A stretch of 29,822 bases of DNA from Cylindrotheca closterium (Eukaryota; Bacillariophyta; Bacillariophyceae; Bacillariales; Bacillariaceae), in the NCBI GenBank assembly GCA_933822405.4, contig CAKOGP040000868.1, forward strand, positions 9,364-39,185, written 5' to 3'. The notes beneath the pieces were generated by a model, which worked only from the letters and a program-made list of their open reading frames with translations, searched no databases and was not told the origin of the DNA. A program made the position numbers and the translations under genes. Shown in pieces: positions 26,301 through 29,822 of this stretch. Position 1 is the first letter of the stretch, and each line of letters opens with the position of its first letter.

Positions 26301-28205
26301 ACAAGCGGGCCTACAAGCGGGCCTACATCCGGTCCAAGTAGTGGATCGACATTTGGTCCAACCTCGCAACCTACCATTAGTCCCACAATTGGCCCTACAT
26401 CGAGCCCAACTTTCGCACCTACTGGTGGACCTACTTCTCTTCCTACTTCCGGGCCAACCAGCGCACCCACAGGTGGCCCTACGTCGCTACCGACAACTGG
26501 ACCAACAGCTGGAGTGACAGCTGGCCCAACCGCTGGTCCAACAGTGCAACCCACTATGAAGCCAACAACTCCACCTACAGTTGGGCCCACCTCTGGTCCA
26601 TCCTTGGTGCCTACTACTAGGCCCACTATTGGGCCCACTTCTGGACCTACTTCTAGTCCTACATTTGCACCAACTCGCGGACCTACATCTGGGCCTACAT
26701 CTGGCCCCACATCTCAACCAACGATTGGACGAACAAGTGAACCAACCAGCAGTCCAACCAGTGGTCCAACAAAGTTTCCAACAAAGTTTCCAACAAGCAG
26801 TCCAACTAGCAGTCCAACGTCAGTACCTCCCACTATGGGACCGACTATGGGACCCACAAACAGGCCTACTTCTGATCCAACAACTAAACCAACATCTGGG
26901 CCAACCAACAGTCCTACTTTGGCACCAACTAGTGCACCTACTAGAGAACCTACCAGTGGACCAACTTCTAGTCCAACATTTGCCCCAAGTAGTGGGCCTA
27001 CATCAGGTCCAACATCTGGCCCCACGTCTGGTCCAACAAGCGGGCCCACTATTGGAGCAACCTCTCTACATCCTACTGCGGAACCCACGGCTGGACCCAC
27101 CAGCGGCCCTACATTTGGTCCTACAAGTGGACCTACCTTTGGACCAACTATCGGACCTACCTCGGCTCCGACAAGGGAACCCACCCCAGAACCAACTAGT
27201 GGTCCAACTTCTTCTCCTACACCAATTCCAACCTCTGGACCTACATTCGCACCAACATCTGACCCCACTTCTGGGCCAACCAGCGGACCCAGCAGTGGAC
27301 CAACAGCCAGAACGGAAGATTTGCCCACCTTTGGGCCTACTAGCAGTCCAACATTTGCACCGACCTCTGGACCTACTAACAGTCCTACGTTTGCACCAAC
27401 GTCTGGACCAACAGCATCGCCAACAGAAGTTCCTACAGCAAACCCAACTGATGCCCCAACAACCGGAACTGAGTCCATAAGCACAGCTTTGTTTTCCTCT
27501 CCTGGATGTGAGGTTGAACTGGAATATGAAGAACCTGATGTTGAATGGCCCGAAAATGCGGTTCCTGAAATCGTCAAGCTAGATGAATTAAATGGGGTTG
27601 TTACTGTGCGATTCCAGCAATTGTTTGATACTTCATCTACCTTGGTCTCAAACGGAGATTGCACCGGGGGGCAAATTGATTGGGTTGCCTTTGTTGCGGA
27701 CGATGTTAACGAAAGACAAGTGTGTGGCAGACAAGAGTCACTCTGCCAAGAAGACTTCTTTGAAACCCAACTGCAGTGTGATCCTATCGATGGTTTTGCT
27801 GTTCTCACACTCTTTGTATCAGATGATCATGCAAGCTTCTCTACTGCCGAGAACAAGAATCCTGGTGCATGTAACGAGTGGACGAGCAATGACAAAAACG
27901 TTGCCAAGTATAGGTTCATTGTACCTTGCAGCTCAAGTTGCCAGGGAAGCGGTCAGTCTCGCTCTCTATCAGACATGGCGCTACTCGAGGAGAAGAAGAG
28001 AGCACCTGAAATGGAGTCTCATTACTGCTCAAAAGATGATTTCCCTTGTGGGGATAGCGGCAAAAGCGTTCATATTTGCCATTATTCTCCTAGAAATGGC
28101 TTCCAGACTTTTTGTGTGTCAGAAGAAGATACTGACGTACTATCATACTATCCCAAGGATTATTGCGGACCTTGCTACGGCGGCTTGGGCGGAATCAAGA
28201 AGTAA
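11379..28205 (+). CDS. Giant secreted mucin-like PT-repeat protein (5608 aa) with three interspersed Cys domains
   Basis: A single intronless frame of 16.8 kb starts at an ATG followed by a signal peptide (MKLSYSIQLLWSGALLLPSLALG). Residues 28-215 form a Cys-rich head not seen in the smaller paralogue. A Cys domain related to those of the 283-3435 gene lies at about 216-328, the best-matching one at 2510-2652, and a third at 5377-5521. Between them are two tracts of P-T-x-x tetrapeptides, mostly PTSG: about residues 347-2494 and 2673-5364, roughly 1200 units in all. Such Thr/Ser/Pro tracts are expected to be heavily O-glycosylated and extended, as in mucins. After the last Cys domain comes RSL (5528-5530), a candidate RXL processing site. 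A compact Cys tail follows (5550-5599; SVHICHY ... DYCGPC). No membrane span or GPI-type tail was seen, so it is probably released to the wall or mucilage. A role in adhesion, motility trails or frustule casing is inference. The repeat copy number depends on assembly quality. Confidence 0.93.
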   Translation: MKLSYSIQLLWSGALLLPSLALGKPLGSCSLQRDCISFTVEEAPDNKSCNEGEFACLWKVCLQYDTSLEGCQKKGAISHACDTGDDTTGCGRNEKDNGGWDSKEIAPFHNKESMCLYVPKGEDARFLLQDGKKCTGYESFRVGEHSLAECSASKERTCSDFAAGTECWWRVSTPTGDCAKTLPDTGASSTTLALSDNGLPSSCVRKENAASIERDCGGEGFNTAALQVHFSADGKIVYSLQNWMAHDIIWMQVIYRGGDSGGIASSGKFSLTTGAKSDFFTSLCFDGYATIDVYVAITMTAENEVVCDGWDPQSDVCRYKIKIACNICGMDEPVYDADGNEIERVFTLSPTSGPTFSPTFAPTTGPTLSPTDIPTATPTDSPTKNAATSGPTASPTLSPTSGPTFSPTFAPTSGPTSSPTFVPTSAPTASDTLHPTDAPTKNPTPRPTQSPSSNPTSSPTSVPTSSPTSEPTTGPTSAPTDVPSRVPTNSPTSNPTHSTTPAPTSGPTSEPTSEPTSGPTSGPTSGPTSRPTSGPTSSPTFSPTSRPTSSPTFSPTEGPTLSPTLSPTAEPTHEPSLEPMIPTEGPTSGPTSGPTLGPTSAPTDVPSPVPTSSPTSGPTYSTTPAPTSGPTSGPTPGPTLGSTSGPTMTPSSGPTLGPTSSPTFVPTSGPTMSPTFVPTSGPTSGPTEAPSPYPTSGPTETLSGHPTMESRPTSIKPTIKVTPSPTEGPTSTPFNSPTPSPTKSPTSGPTSSPTSGPTSDPTSGPTSSPTSGPTSGPTSSPTMDPTTHPTEQPSQEPTIITTFAPTPSPTSGPTSSPTSAPTSSPTSAPTSGPTSGPTSGPTSTPTSTPTSAPTSGPTSSPSYSTTRDPSDGPTSGPTSGPTSRPSNVPSTVPTNSPTSSPTHSATPAPTSGPTSGPTSEPTSGPTMIPSSGPTSSPTSSPTSSPTSSPTSGPTEDPTPYPTKASTPYPTSGPTKTFSGHPTIESPPTSSKPTIKETSSPTGGPILTPTSSPTQLPTKSPTSGPTSSPTSGPTSSPTSGPTTAPTTAPTSSPTMDPTTHPTEQPSQEPTIITTFAPTPSPTSGPTFSPTSAPTSGPTSGPTYDPTARPTSGPTSTPTSTPTSAPTSGPTSSPSYSTTRDPSDGPTSGPTSGPTSRPSNVPSTVPTSSPTSSPTHSTTPAPTSGPTSGPTSGPTSGPTMIPSSGPTSSPTSSPTSGPTEDPTPYPTKASTPYPTSGSTKSFSGHPTIESSPTSSKPTIKETSSPTGGPILTPTSSPTQLPTKSPTSGPTSSPTSGPTSAPTSSPTMDPTTHPTEQPSQEPTIITTFAPTPSPTSGPTFLPTSLPTSLPTSAPTSAPTSGPTSGPTSGPTSTPTSTPTSAPTSGPTSSPSYSTTRDPSDGPTSGPTSGPTSKPSSVPSTVPTSSPTSSPTHSTTPAPTSGPTSGPTSGPTSGPTIIPSSGPTSSPTSSPTSGPTEDPTPYPTKASTPYLTSGPTKSFSGHPTIESSPTSSKPTIKETSSPTGGPILTPTSSPTPLPTKSPTSGPTSSPTSGPTSAPTSSPSMDPTTHPTEQPSQEPTIITTFAPTPSPTSGLTSSPTSAPTSSPTSAPTSGPTFDPTARPTSGPTSTPTSIPTSALTSGPTPSPSYSTTRDPSDGPTSGPTSGPTSRPSNVPSTVPTSSPTSSPTHSTTPAPTSGPTSGPTSGPTSGPTIIPSSGPTSSPTSSPTSGPTEDPTPYPTKASTPYLTSGPTKSFSGHPTIESSPTSSKPTIKETSSPTGGPILTPTSSPTPLPTKSPTSGPTSSPTSGPTSSPTSGPTTAPTTAPTSSPTMDPTTHPTEQPSQEPTIITTFAPTPSPTSGPTFSPTSVPTSSPTSAPTSGPTSGPTSGPTSGPTFDPTSRPTSGPTSTPTSTPTSVPTSGPTSSPSYSTTHDPSNGPTSGPSSGLTSRPSNVPSTVPTSSPTSSPTHSTTPAPTSGPTSGPTSGPTMIPSSGPTSSPTSGPTEAPTPYPTKASTPYSTSGPTNTFSGHPTIESPPTSSKPTIKEMSSPTGGPTLTPTSSPTRLPTKSPTSGPTSSPTSGPTSAPTSSPSMDPTTHPTEQPSQEPTIITTFAPTPSPTSGPTSGPTFDPTARPTSGPTSTPTSTPTSAPTSGPTSSPTYSITRDPSDGPSSGPTSGLTSGPSNVPSPAPTSSPTSSPTHLATPVPTSGPTSGPTSGPTSGPTMIPSSGPTSSPTSGPTEAPSQYPTSGPTETFSGHPTIETPPTSSKPTIKETSSPTGGPTSTPTSSPTPSPTESPTSGPTSSPTLGPTSRPTSGPTNRPTSSPTLSPTSEPTSGPTSGPTHVPTSAPTSGLTSGPTSGPTSTLTLEPTLRPTSEPTLDPTSGPTSGPTIGPTSGPTSGPTSGPTLMPTSSPTSGPLVEPIIPTPGPTSGPTSFPTANPTSGPTSGPTGRPTLDPTSGPTAEPTQTSSPTARKRSRTISGPTLSPIPPTMPTTAPTSEPSCGSVAPSPTQGPTQVCRTFSREKFDAKIGNGPRTCGDYQLFDIGKSGLPVVIIDTDPDEDLVVFKVRQNFYSGPISQLSINRQVKGTGAVCETSSSVYRSWEQNYTASCFGGQADIKIYAHLCDNQIADQTCASCQAPPSMDNFVAYSFTLHCNKYCSSQPSAMTPSDPTMLPTCSNVPQQQETPTQAPSQITYDTPTSGPTPSSTPDPTLGPTSSPTRSSTDIPTARPTSEPTFGPSSGPTSDPTLGPTFGPSRAPTSGPTSGPTPSPTSGPTPGPTSGPTSGPTSGPTPGPTSDPTSDPTSGPTSGPTSVPTSATISYPTSGPTRSSTSSPTSGPSSGPTPVPTGYPTSRPTSGPTPSPSSAPTSGPTSGPTKIPSSNPTSRPTAGPTLSPTEVPSLYPTTGRSELFSGHPTVETPPSSIKPTFKETPSPTDEPSLGPTSNPTSGPSSGPTLGPTSSPTSSPTSRLTSRPTTGPTGRPTSKPSQLPTPEPTFGPTRGPTAGPSSGPTSRPTSGPTSGPTPGPSRTVTSNPTSGPTSRLTLLPTGRPTSRPTSGPTSHPTSDPTSTPTERPTVGPSSSPTSLPTSRPTPIPTSGPTSSPTAWPTSGPTSGPSPNPSSQLASEPTPNPTAMTSGHPTVTTPSPSVATESPTSIPTSGPTSGSTSGPTSGPNSGPTSGPTSGPSSTPTSGPMPNPTSIPSFRPTSGPSSVPTPVPSLSPSSLPTAGPTSYPTSDPTAGPTSSPTSEPSSEPTKGPTSAPSPTPTTTPTAIPTSDPTYGPTSGPTDGPTYSPSVPPTVHPTSSPTSGPSIGPTFGPTAGPTSGPTSEPTTGPTSRPTPGPTSKPTSGPTSGPTTAPIDGPTGGPTLLPTSGPTWQPIIGPTNGPTSGPTSGLTRGPTSVTTNAPTSRPTTMPTNAPTSPPSSGPTSSPTSGPTSNPTSHPTVAPTAGPTIGPTSGPTSGPTSLPTSGSTSSPTSTPTSGPTFEPTVEPTSGPTSGPTSGPTARPTNGPTNAPTSQPTAVPTVGPTNGPTSGPTSTPTFGTTFRPTSGPTSGPTSRPTSAPTSALTSGPTSGPTLPPTSRPTSGPTLAPTDRPTGGPTSLPTSGPTSGPTSYPTIGPTNGPTSGPTSSLTSGPTQEPTSGPTSAPTSGPTSGPTIGPTSQPTMAPTVGPTSGPTSEPTSDPTSPPTSAPTSGPTTDPTAEPTIGPTSSPTSRPTAPPTSGPTNEPTSQPTSVPTVGPTNGPTSGPTSGPTSQPTSGPTSGPTIGPTTGPTSGPTSGPTSGPTSPPTNGPTGGPTSLPTSGPTSGPTSYPTFGPTNGPTAGPTSGPTSGPTSEPTPGPTSRPTVKPTSGPTSGPSSGPTSAPTSSPTSQPTVAPTIGPTSGPTSAPTRGPTLAPTSGPTLGPTNAPTSGPTSGPTFSPTSGPTSRPTSGPTSGPTFGPTSGPTSGPSAGPTVGPTNSPTSGPTSGPTSRPTSGPTSGPTNGPTTGPTSGPTSGPTLTPTSGPTSGPTSPPTDKPTGGPTSLPTSGPTSGPTSYPTVGPTNGPTSGPTSGPTIGPTSGPTSGPTSHPTAAPTTGPTSGPTIGPTTGPTSGPTSRPTSLPTSGPTAGPTIQPSVAPTADPTTNPTSGPTSGPTSAPTGSPTSAPTSGPTLGPTSAPTSGPTSSPTFAPTSGPTSGPTSGPTSGPTFGPTSGPTSGPSAGPTVGPTNGPTSGPTSGPTSQPTSGPTSGPTNGPTTGPTSGPTIGPTTGPTSGPTPSPTSPPTNAPTGGPTSLPTSGPTSGPTSYPTVGPTNGPTSGPTSGPTIGPTLRPTSGPTSAPTSGPTNRPTSGPSSGPSSLPTNGPTAGPTTQPTMAPTANPTINPTSGPTSGPTSAPTGSPTSTPTNGPTLGPTSAPTSGPTSSPTFAPTSGPTSRPTSGPTSGPTFGPTSSPTSGPSAGPTVGPTNGPTSGPTNGPTSGPTSGPTIGPTPGPTTGPTTGPTSGPTIGPTTGPTSGPTSGPTLTPTSGPTSGPTSPPTDKPTGGPTSLPTSGPTSGPTSYPTVGPTNGPTSGPTSGPTIGPTSGPTSGPTSHPTAAPTTGPTSGPTIGPTTGPTSGPTSRPTSLPTSGPTAGPTIQPSVAPTADPTTNPTSGPTSGPTSAPTGSPTSAPTSGPTLGPTSAPTSGPTSSPTFAPTSGPTSGPTSGPTSGPTFGPTSGPTSGPSAGPTVGPTNGPTSGPTSGPTSQPTSGPTSGPTIGPTTGPTSGPTIGPTTGPTSGPTPSPTSPPTNAPTGGPTSLPTLGPTSGPTSYPTVGPTNGPTSGPTSGPTIVPTSGPTSGPTSGPTSGPTIGPTSGPTSGPTAGPSIHPTIAPTVGPTTGPTSGPTSRPTSAPTSGPTLSPTGVPTSGPTSEPPTVGPTIGPTSNPTSGPTAQPTSGPTNRPTSGPTTSPTFAPTSGPTSIPSSGPTSAPTSGPTSGPSAGPTLRPTLRPTHGPTSGPTSEPTSGPTSGPTSGPTSGPTSGPTSGPSSGSTFGPTSQPTISPTIGPTSSPTFAPTGGPTSLPTSGPTSAPTGGPTSLPTTGPTAGVTAGPTAGPTVQPTMKPTTPPTVGPTSGPSLVPTTRPTIGPTSGPTSSPTFAPTRGPTSGPTSGPTSQPTIGRTSEPTSSPTSGPTKFPTKFPTSSPTSSPTSVPPTMGPTMGPTNRPTSDPTTKPTSGPTNSPTLAPTSAPTREPTSGPTSSPTFAPSSGPTSGPTSGPTSGPTSGPTIGATSLHPTAEPTAGPTSGPTFGPTSGPTFGPTIGPTSAPTREPTPEPTSGPTSSPTPIPTSGPTFAPTSDPTSGPTSGPSSGPTARTEDLPTFGPTSSPTFAPTSGPTNSPTFAPTSGPTASPTEVPTANPTDAPTTGTESISTALFSSPGCEVELEYEEPDVEWPENAVPEIVKLDELNGVVTVRFQQLFDTSSTLVSNGDCTGGQIDWVAFVADDVNERQVCGRQESLCQEDFFETQLQCDPIDGFAVLTLFVSDDHASFSTAENKNPGACNEWTSNDKNVAKYRFIVPCSSSCQGSGQSRSLSDMALLEEKKRAPEMESHYCSKDDFPCGDSGKSVHICHYSPRNGFQTFCVSEEDTDVLSYYPKDYCGPCYGGLGGIKK
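12418..18861 (+). repeat. PT tract 1: P-T-x-x tetrapeptide array
   Basis: This in-frame 12-bp minisatellite (CCN ACN plus two variable codons, most often Ser-Gly) encodes about 2150 residues. All six frames are largely open because the unit avoids stop codons. Its middle part is organised in larger units (see the next entry). Confidence 0.95.
13725..18240 (+). repeat. Super-repeat of about 750-810 bp, six full landmarks
   Basis: The landmark MDPTTHPTEQPSQEPTIITT begins at 13725, 14538, 15291, 16056, 16857 and 17634. Spacings are 813, 753, 765, 801 and 777 bp, all multiples of three. Within each unit the order is constant: MDPTTHP block, STPTSTPTSAPTSGP, YSTTRDPSDGP, NVPSTVPTSSP, STTPAPTSGP, MIPSSGP, EDPTPYPTKAS, SGHPTIES, SKPTIKETSSPTGGP. 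Incomplete units lie to the left (about 13130-13700) and right (about 18060-18260). A diverged SGHPT...KPT segment recurs in tract 2 near 20090. Confidence 0.92.
23315..24245 (+). repeat. Higher-order repeat copy A (pairs with 24815-25745)
   Basis: This segment recurs exactly 1500 bp downstream. By direct line comparison the first about 719 bp (23315-24033) are identical. I count only five substitutions over the whole 930 bp, all in the last 215 bp. Confidence 0.92.
24815..25745 (+). repeat. Higher-order repeat copy B
   Basis: Second copy of 23315-24245. Each copy itself spans most of two successive units of about 750 bp, marked by the GGPTSLPT landmark at 23397, 24141, 24897 and 25641 (spacings 744, 756, 744). 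The duplication event therefore copied a dimer. Confidence 0.92.
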
Positions 28206-28820
28206 TTCTTCTGAAACAACATTCCAAGCCATTCAAGCAATGTATCCATCAGTATAATCAACAAAAGCAATGAGCAATCCATTGCAAAAACACGTACATA
28301 TGTTTCGAAATCTATCAATGTACAATACATGTCATCCCAATTTTAAAAATTTTGAGTTATTTTAAAATAGGAGTCGATCATTCGTTTTTGTCTTAGGCTG
28401 GTCCACACGGTCAAAAATCACGAACGTGAAACAGGAAATTATGTATGAAAAAACCTGTACCAACGTAGATTTCCTACCAATCCCTATAGACCACCTCTGT
28501 TCCGGGAAGTTTGGAAACTGAAAATCTAGCCAACGCGGATCCTCTGGTTGGTTGGATTTCGGGGTCCCAACCAACCAGGATTTGATCACACAAAAAAACT
28601 CCGATCCAAGGCATCATGGATCATGGGCAATGCCCAACCCTATGGCCCTCCAACACGGGTTATTAGCTGTATTGACCTGACTACAGGACATATCGACCCA
28701 TTGTTGTACTTGCAATACCGAAGACATAGGGAAAATGAGGAGTCAGAGCAAGACAATCTTGATATATGGACCATTTGCGAGCTGATCGCCAAGCAGGAGG
28801 TGGATCACCCAGACCTAACC
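28206..28820. other. Spacer downstream of the giant gene
   Basis: This holds the 3' UTR of the giant gene, with an AT-rich inverted repeat (ATTTTAAAA ... TTTTAAAAT) at about 28340-28368. A sharper hairpin lies at 28544-28578. A 97-codon frame at 28548-28841 has no recognisable domain and runs into the transposase relic in another frame, so I do not call it a gene. Confidence 0.5.
28544..28578. other. 12-bp perfect inverted repeat
   Basis: CTGGTTGGTTGG at 28544-28555 pairs with CCAACCAACCAG at 28567-28578 across an 11-nt loop. It lies about 250 bp left of the transposase relic and might mark part of that mobile element. Confidence 0.75.
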
Positions 28821-28827
28821 CTAACCC

Positions 28828-29101
28828 TGGACTATCGTTGACAATGGATATCTTTGGTGGTCAGTGTTAGTGCCTCCCATGAAACTGTGGACCACGTACT
28901 CTGAGATGCGTTTCAGCAGGTGGCTCGAAAGTATGAGGAGAGATGTTGAGTGCTGTACCTTTGGTATAATGAAAGGGCGCTTCCGCATCCTCAAGACAGG
29001 AACCCCCCTACATGTCATTGAAGTTTGCAACAGAATATGGCTAAGCAACTTGCTGTGCTCTCCACATTTTTTTGTTCAAAGAGGACGGGTCGGATCAATA
29101 G
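28828..29101 (+). pseudogene. Decayed PIF/Harbinger-type transposase fragment (C-terminal part)
   Basis: The frame from 28828, directly after an in-frame TAA, reads WTIVDNGYLWWSVLVPPMK and then a region with RFSRWLESMRRDVEC and FGIMKGRFRILKTG. These are typical of the second half of Harbinger/DDE_Tnp_4-like nuclease domains: the IVD-GY catalytic-Asp region, then the (R/K)DVE-x-FG-x-(L/M)K-x-RF block. The frame is then lost. After about 29050 the match continues one frame over as CCALHIFLFKEDGSDQ and stops at 29099-29101. That is one extra base or an equivalent indel. The first catalytic Asp region and the N-terminal half are missing. An additional Cys sits in DVECCTFG. It is a dead remnant, not an active element. 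Confidence 0.75.
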
Positions 29102-29160
29102 TCCAAACAAAAGATACATTGGGCAGCAAGGCTAATGATAGGCTAAGTTGGCAACACTTC

Positions 29161-29509
29161 TCAAATATAATAGTTAACAATACTTAAAGGGTAGTAGTTC
29201 CAGTGTCTGCGGTTGTTGCGACTTCTCCAGCCTTCATCATTCTCTGTCAGTGCCTAAGACAACAGTGCCAGAAATAAAAGTGAGATCAAGACAACAGTGA
29301 GATCCGGACTCATAAATCCAGGCGTTTGTTCTTACCTTTCTGGCTGTGAAGTAATCAGACATCTTCTTCTCAAACTCTGGCTTGTTTGAGCAGATCTGGA
29401 GGTAAATGGTGGCAAGGCACTGGATTGCAATGCCATAGAGACGCTCATCTTGTACTGTTTTGGAAATGAGGAAGACCATGGCTTGTCGGGCAGCAGAGGG
29501 GAGTGCTGA
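29161..29509 (-). CDS. Probable partial spliced gene, helical-repeat-like C-terminus
   Basis: Two exons are proposed. The first lies between 29509 (or an ATG at 29479) and 29336. The second is 29253-29161 and ends in TGA. The donor AAG|GTAAGA is a textbook site, and the acceptor has a pyrimidine-rich approach (TGTTGTCTTAG|GC). The 82-nt intron is phase 0. The peptide reads SALPSAARQAMVFLISKTVQ, continues LYGIAIQCLATIYLQ and ends NNRRHWNYYPLSIVNYYI. The first part has the amphipathic helix spacing of HEAT-type repeats. In-frame TAG at 29510-29512 overlaps a possible acceptor AG, so a longer gene with upstream exons is possible; otherwise it is a 78-aa product from 29479. Resemblance to cohesin-loader or condensin-like HEAT proteins is only an impression. 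Confidence 0.4.
29254..29335 (-). other. Predicted 82-nt intron
   Basis: On the minus strand the intron begins GTAAGA and ends TTGTCTTAG. It lies between the two proposed exons of the right-edge gene. The donor matches the eukaryotic consensus fully. Confidence 0.5.
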
Positions 29510-29726
29510 CTATAGATTCACTCTCATCAGAACACACGATAGATCCAGCAAGCCAAAGACCCTGAAAGCAGCCAAAGAATCCTACAGTAGACAAGATGAA
29601 AACACTATGGCGCAGACGTTTTGTTGATGATAGGCTGACGTGTGGTTGATGACAAACAAAGGCATACTGTACAGTAGGCAACATCACATGTGAAATTTGA
29701 TTGGTCCGATTGCTATGATTTAACAG

Positions 29727-29776
29727 TGCACCATGCCAACCCGGACATACGCAAAAATCCGGGTTAGCATGGTGCA
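29727..29776. repeat. Imperfect inverted repeat (19-bp arms)
   Basis: Arms at 29727-29745 and 29758-29776 are complementary at 18 of 19 positions, with a 12-nt loop. The outer ends are TGCACCATG and CATGGTGCA. It overlaps the next inverted repeat. Confidence 0.85.
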
Positions 29777-29822
29777 TCGTGGTGCATTTGAAATGCACCA
29801 CGATGCACCACGATGCACCACG
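29770..29822. repeat. Perfect 20-bp inverted repeat running into a 10-bp tandem repeat
   Basis: The arm at 29770-29789 is perfectly complementary to 29791-29810 around a single G. The right arm is made of CGATGCACCA units that continue in tandem to the window end. Together with the overlapping hairpin this resembles a foldback element or MITE edge, cut off by the window. Confidence 0.85.

Larger units (their letters stand above)
19398..27470 (+). repeat. PT tract 2: P-T-x-x tetrapeptide array
   Basis: This is the second and longer array, about 2690 residues. Its left third is irregular and lacks clear super-repeats. The region 21430-25800 shows a recurring landmark PTGGPTSLPTSGPTSGPTSY or a close variant. 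The right end is again irregular, with a few one-residue phase slips (for example PPTVGPT, PPTMGPT, SLHPT). Confidence 0.95.

Noticed and set aside
12298..27480. Plus-strand frames rich in Gln/His/Leu (such as LDLHLDQ repeats) inside the giant gene
   Set aside because: They are frame-shifted readings of the same repeat. The PT frame alone is continuous for 16.8 kb, has a signal peptide and joins the Cys domains.
12332..27808. Many long minus-strand frames reading VGPDVGPDVG-like repeats (up to about 360 codons)
   Set aside because: They are the reverse reading of the 12-bp PTSG unit, which has no stop codons in most frames. They stop and start with the repeat landmarks and lack signal peptides or domains.
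29445..29801. 118-codon minus-strand frame at the right edge
   Set aside because: It runs through the inverted repeats and overlaps the better supported spliced model in another frame. Its sequence looks random, with scattered Cys and His.

Overview
The window looks like nuclear DNA of a diatom, probably a raphid pennate. That is an inference from gene content. The gene-sized reading frames are widely spaced on both strands. The clearest intron is a 155-bp GT-AG intron. One small gene has a signal peptide whose cleavage site resembles the diatom plastid-import (ASAFAP-type) motif. Two secreted proteins carry mucin-like or Ser/Pro/Gly repeats, and each ends with an RXL-like processing site of the kind known from diatom cell-wall proteins.

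Layout, left to right. (i) 283-3435 (+): a secreted 1050-aa protein with three Cys-rich domains, a Ser/Pro/Gly repeat stalk and a fourth Cys domain. (ii) 3681-4526 (-): an unrecognised acidic, probably coiled-coil protein. (iii) 4848-5347 (+): a two-exon, probably plastid-targeted 114-aa protein with one hydrophobic aromatic segment. (iv) 6338-8044 (-): an unrecognised 568-aa protein. (v) 8066-9177 (-): one or two small uncertain genes and a palindrome-rich spacer. (vi) 9500-10438 (-): an Asn-rich, basic protein with a duplicated LSGGFP(M/L)PK motif. (vii) 10511-10610: a 100-N gap flanked by exact 127-bp copies of the same sequence, almost certainly an assembly join that was never closed. (viii) 11379-28205 (+): one uninterrupted 5608-codon gene for a giant secreted mucin-like protein. 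(ix) 28206-29822: a decayed PIF/Harbinger-type transposase fragment, a probable partial spliced gene on the minus strand and nested inverted repeats at the window edge.

The main biological story is the pair of secreted proteins at 283-3435 and 11379-28205. They share a Cys-rich domain that I count four times in the smaller protein and three times in the giant. In the giant, the domain sits before, between and after two long tracts of P-T-x-x tetrapeptides (about 2150 and 2690 residues). Both proteins have N-terminal signal peptides and no obvious membrane anchor. They look like structural extracellular proteins: cell wall, frustule casing, or adhesive mucilage. The PT tracts are built from layered repeats: a 12-bp unit, super-repeats of about 750-810 bp, and a recent 1500-bp dimer duplication that is identical over about 719 bp. 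No operon logic applies. The remaining genes look unrelated to this pair.
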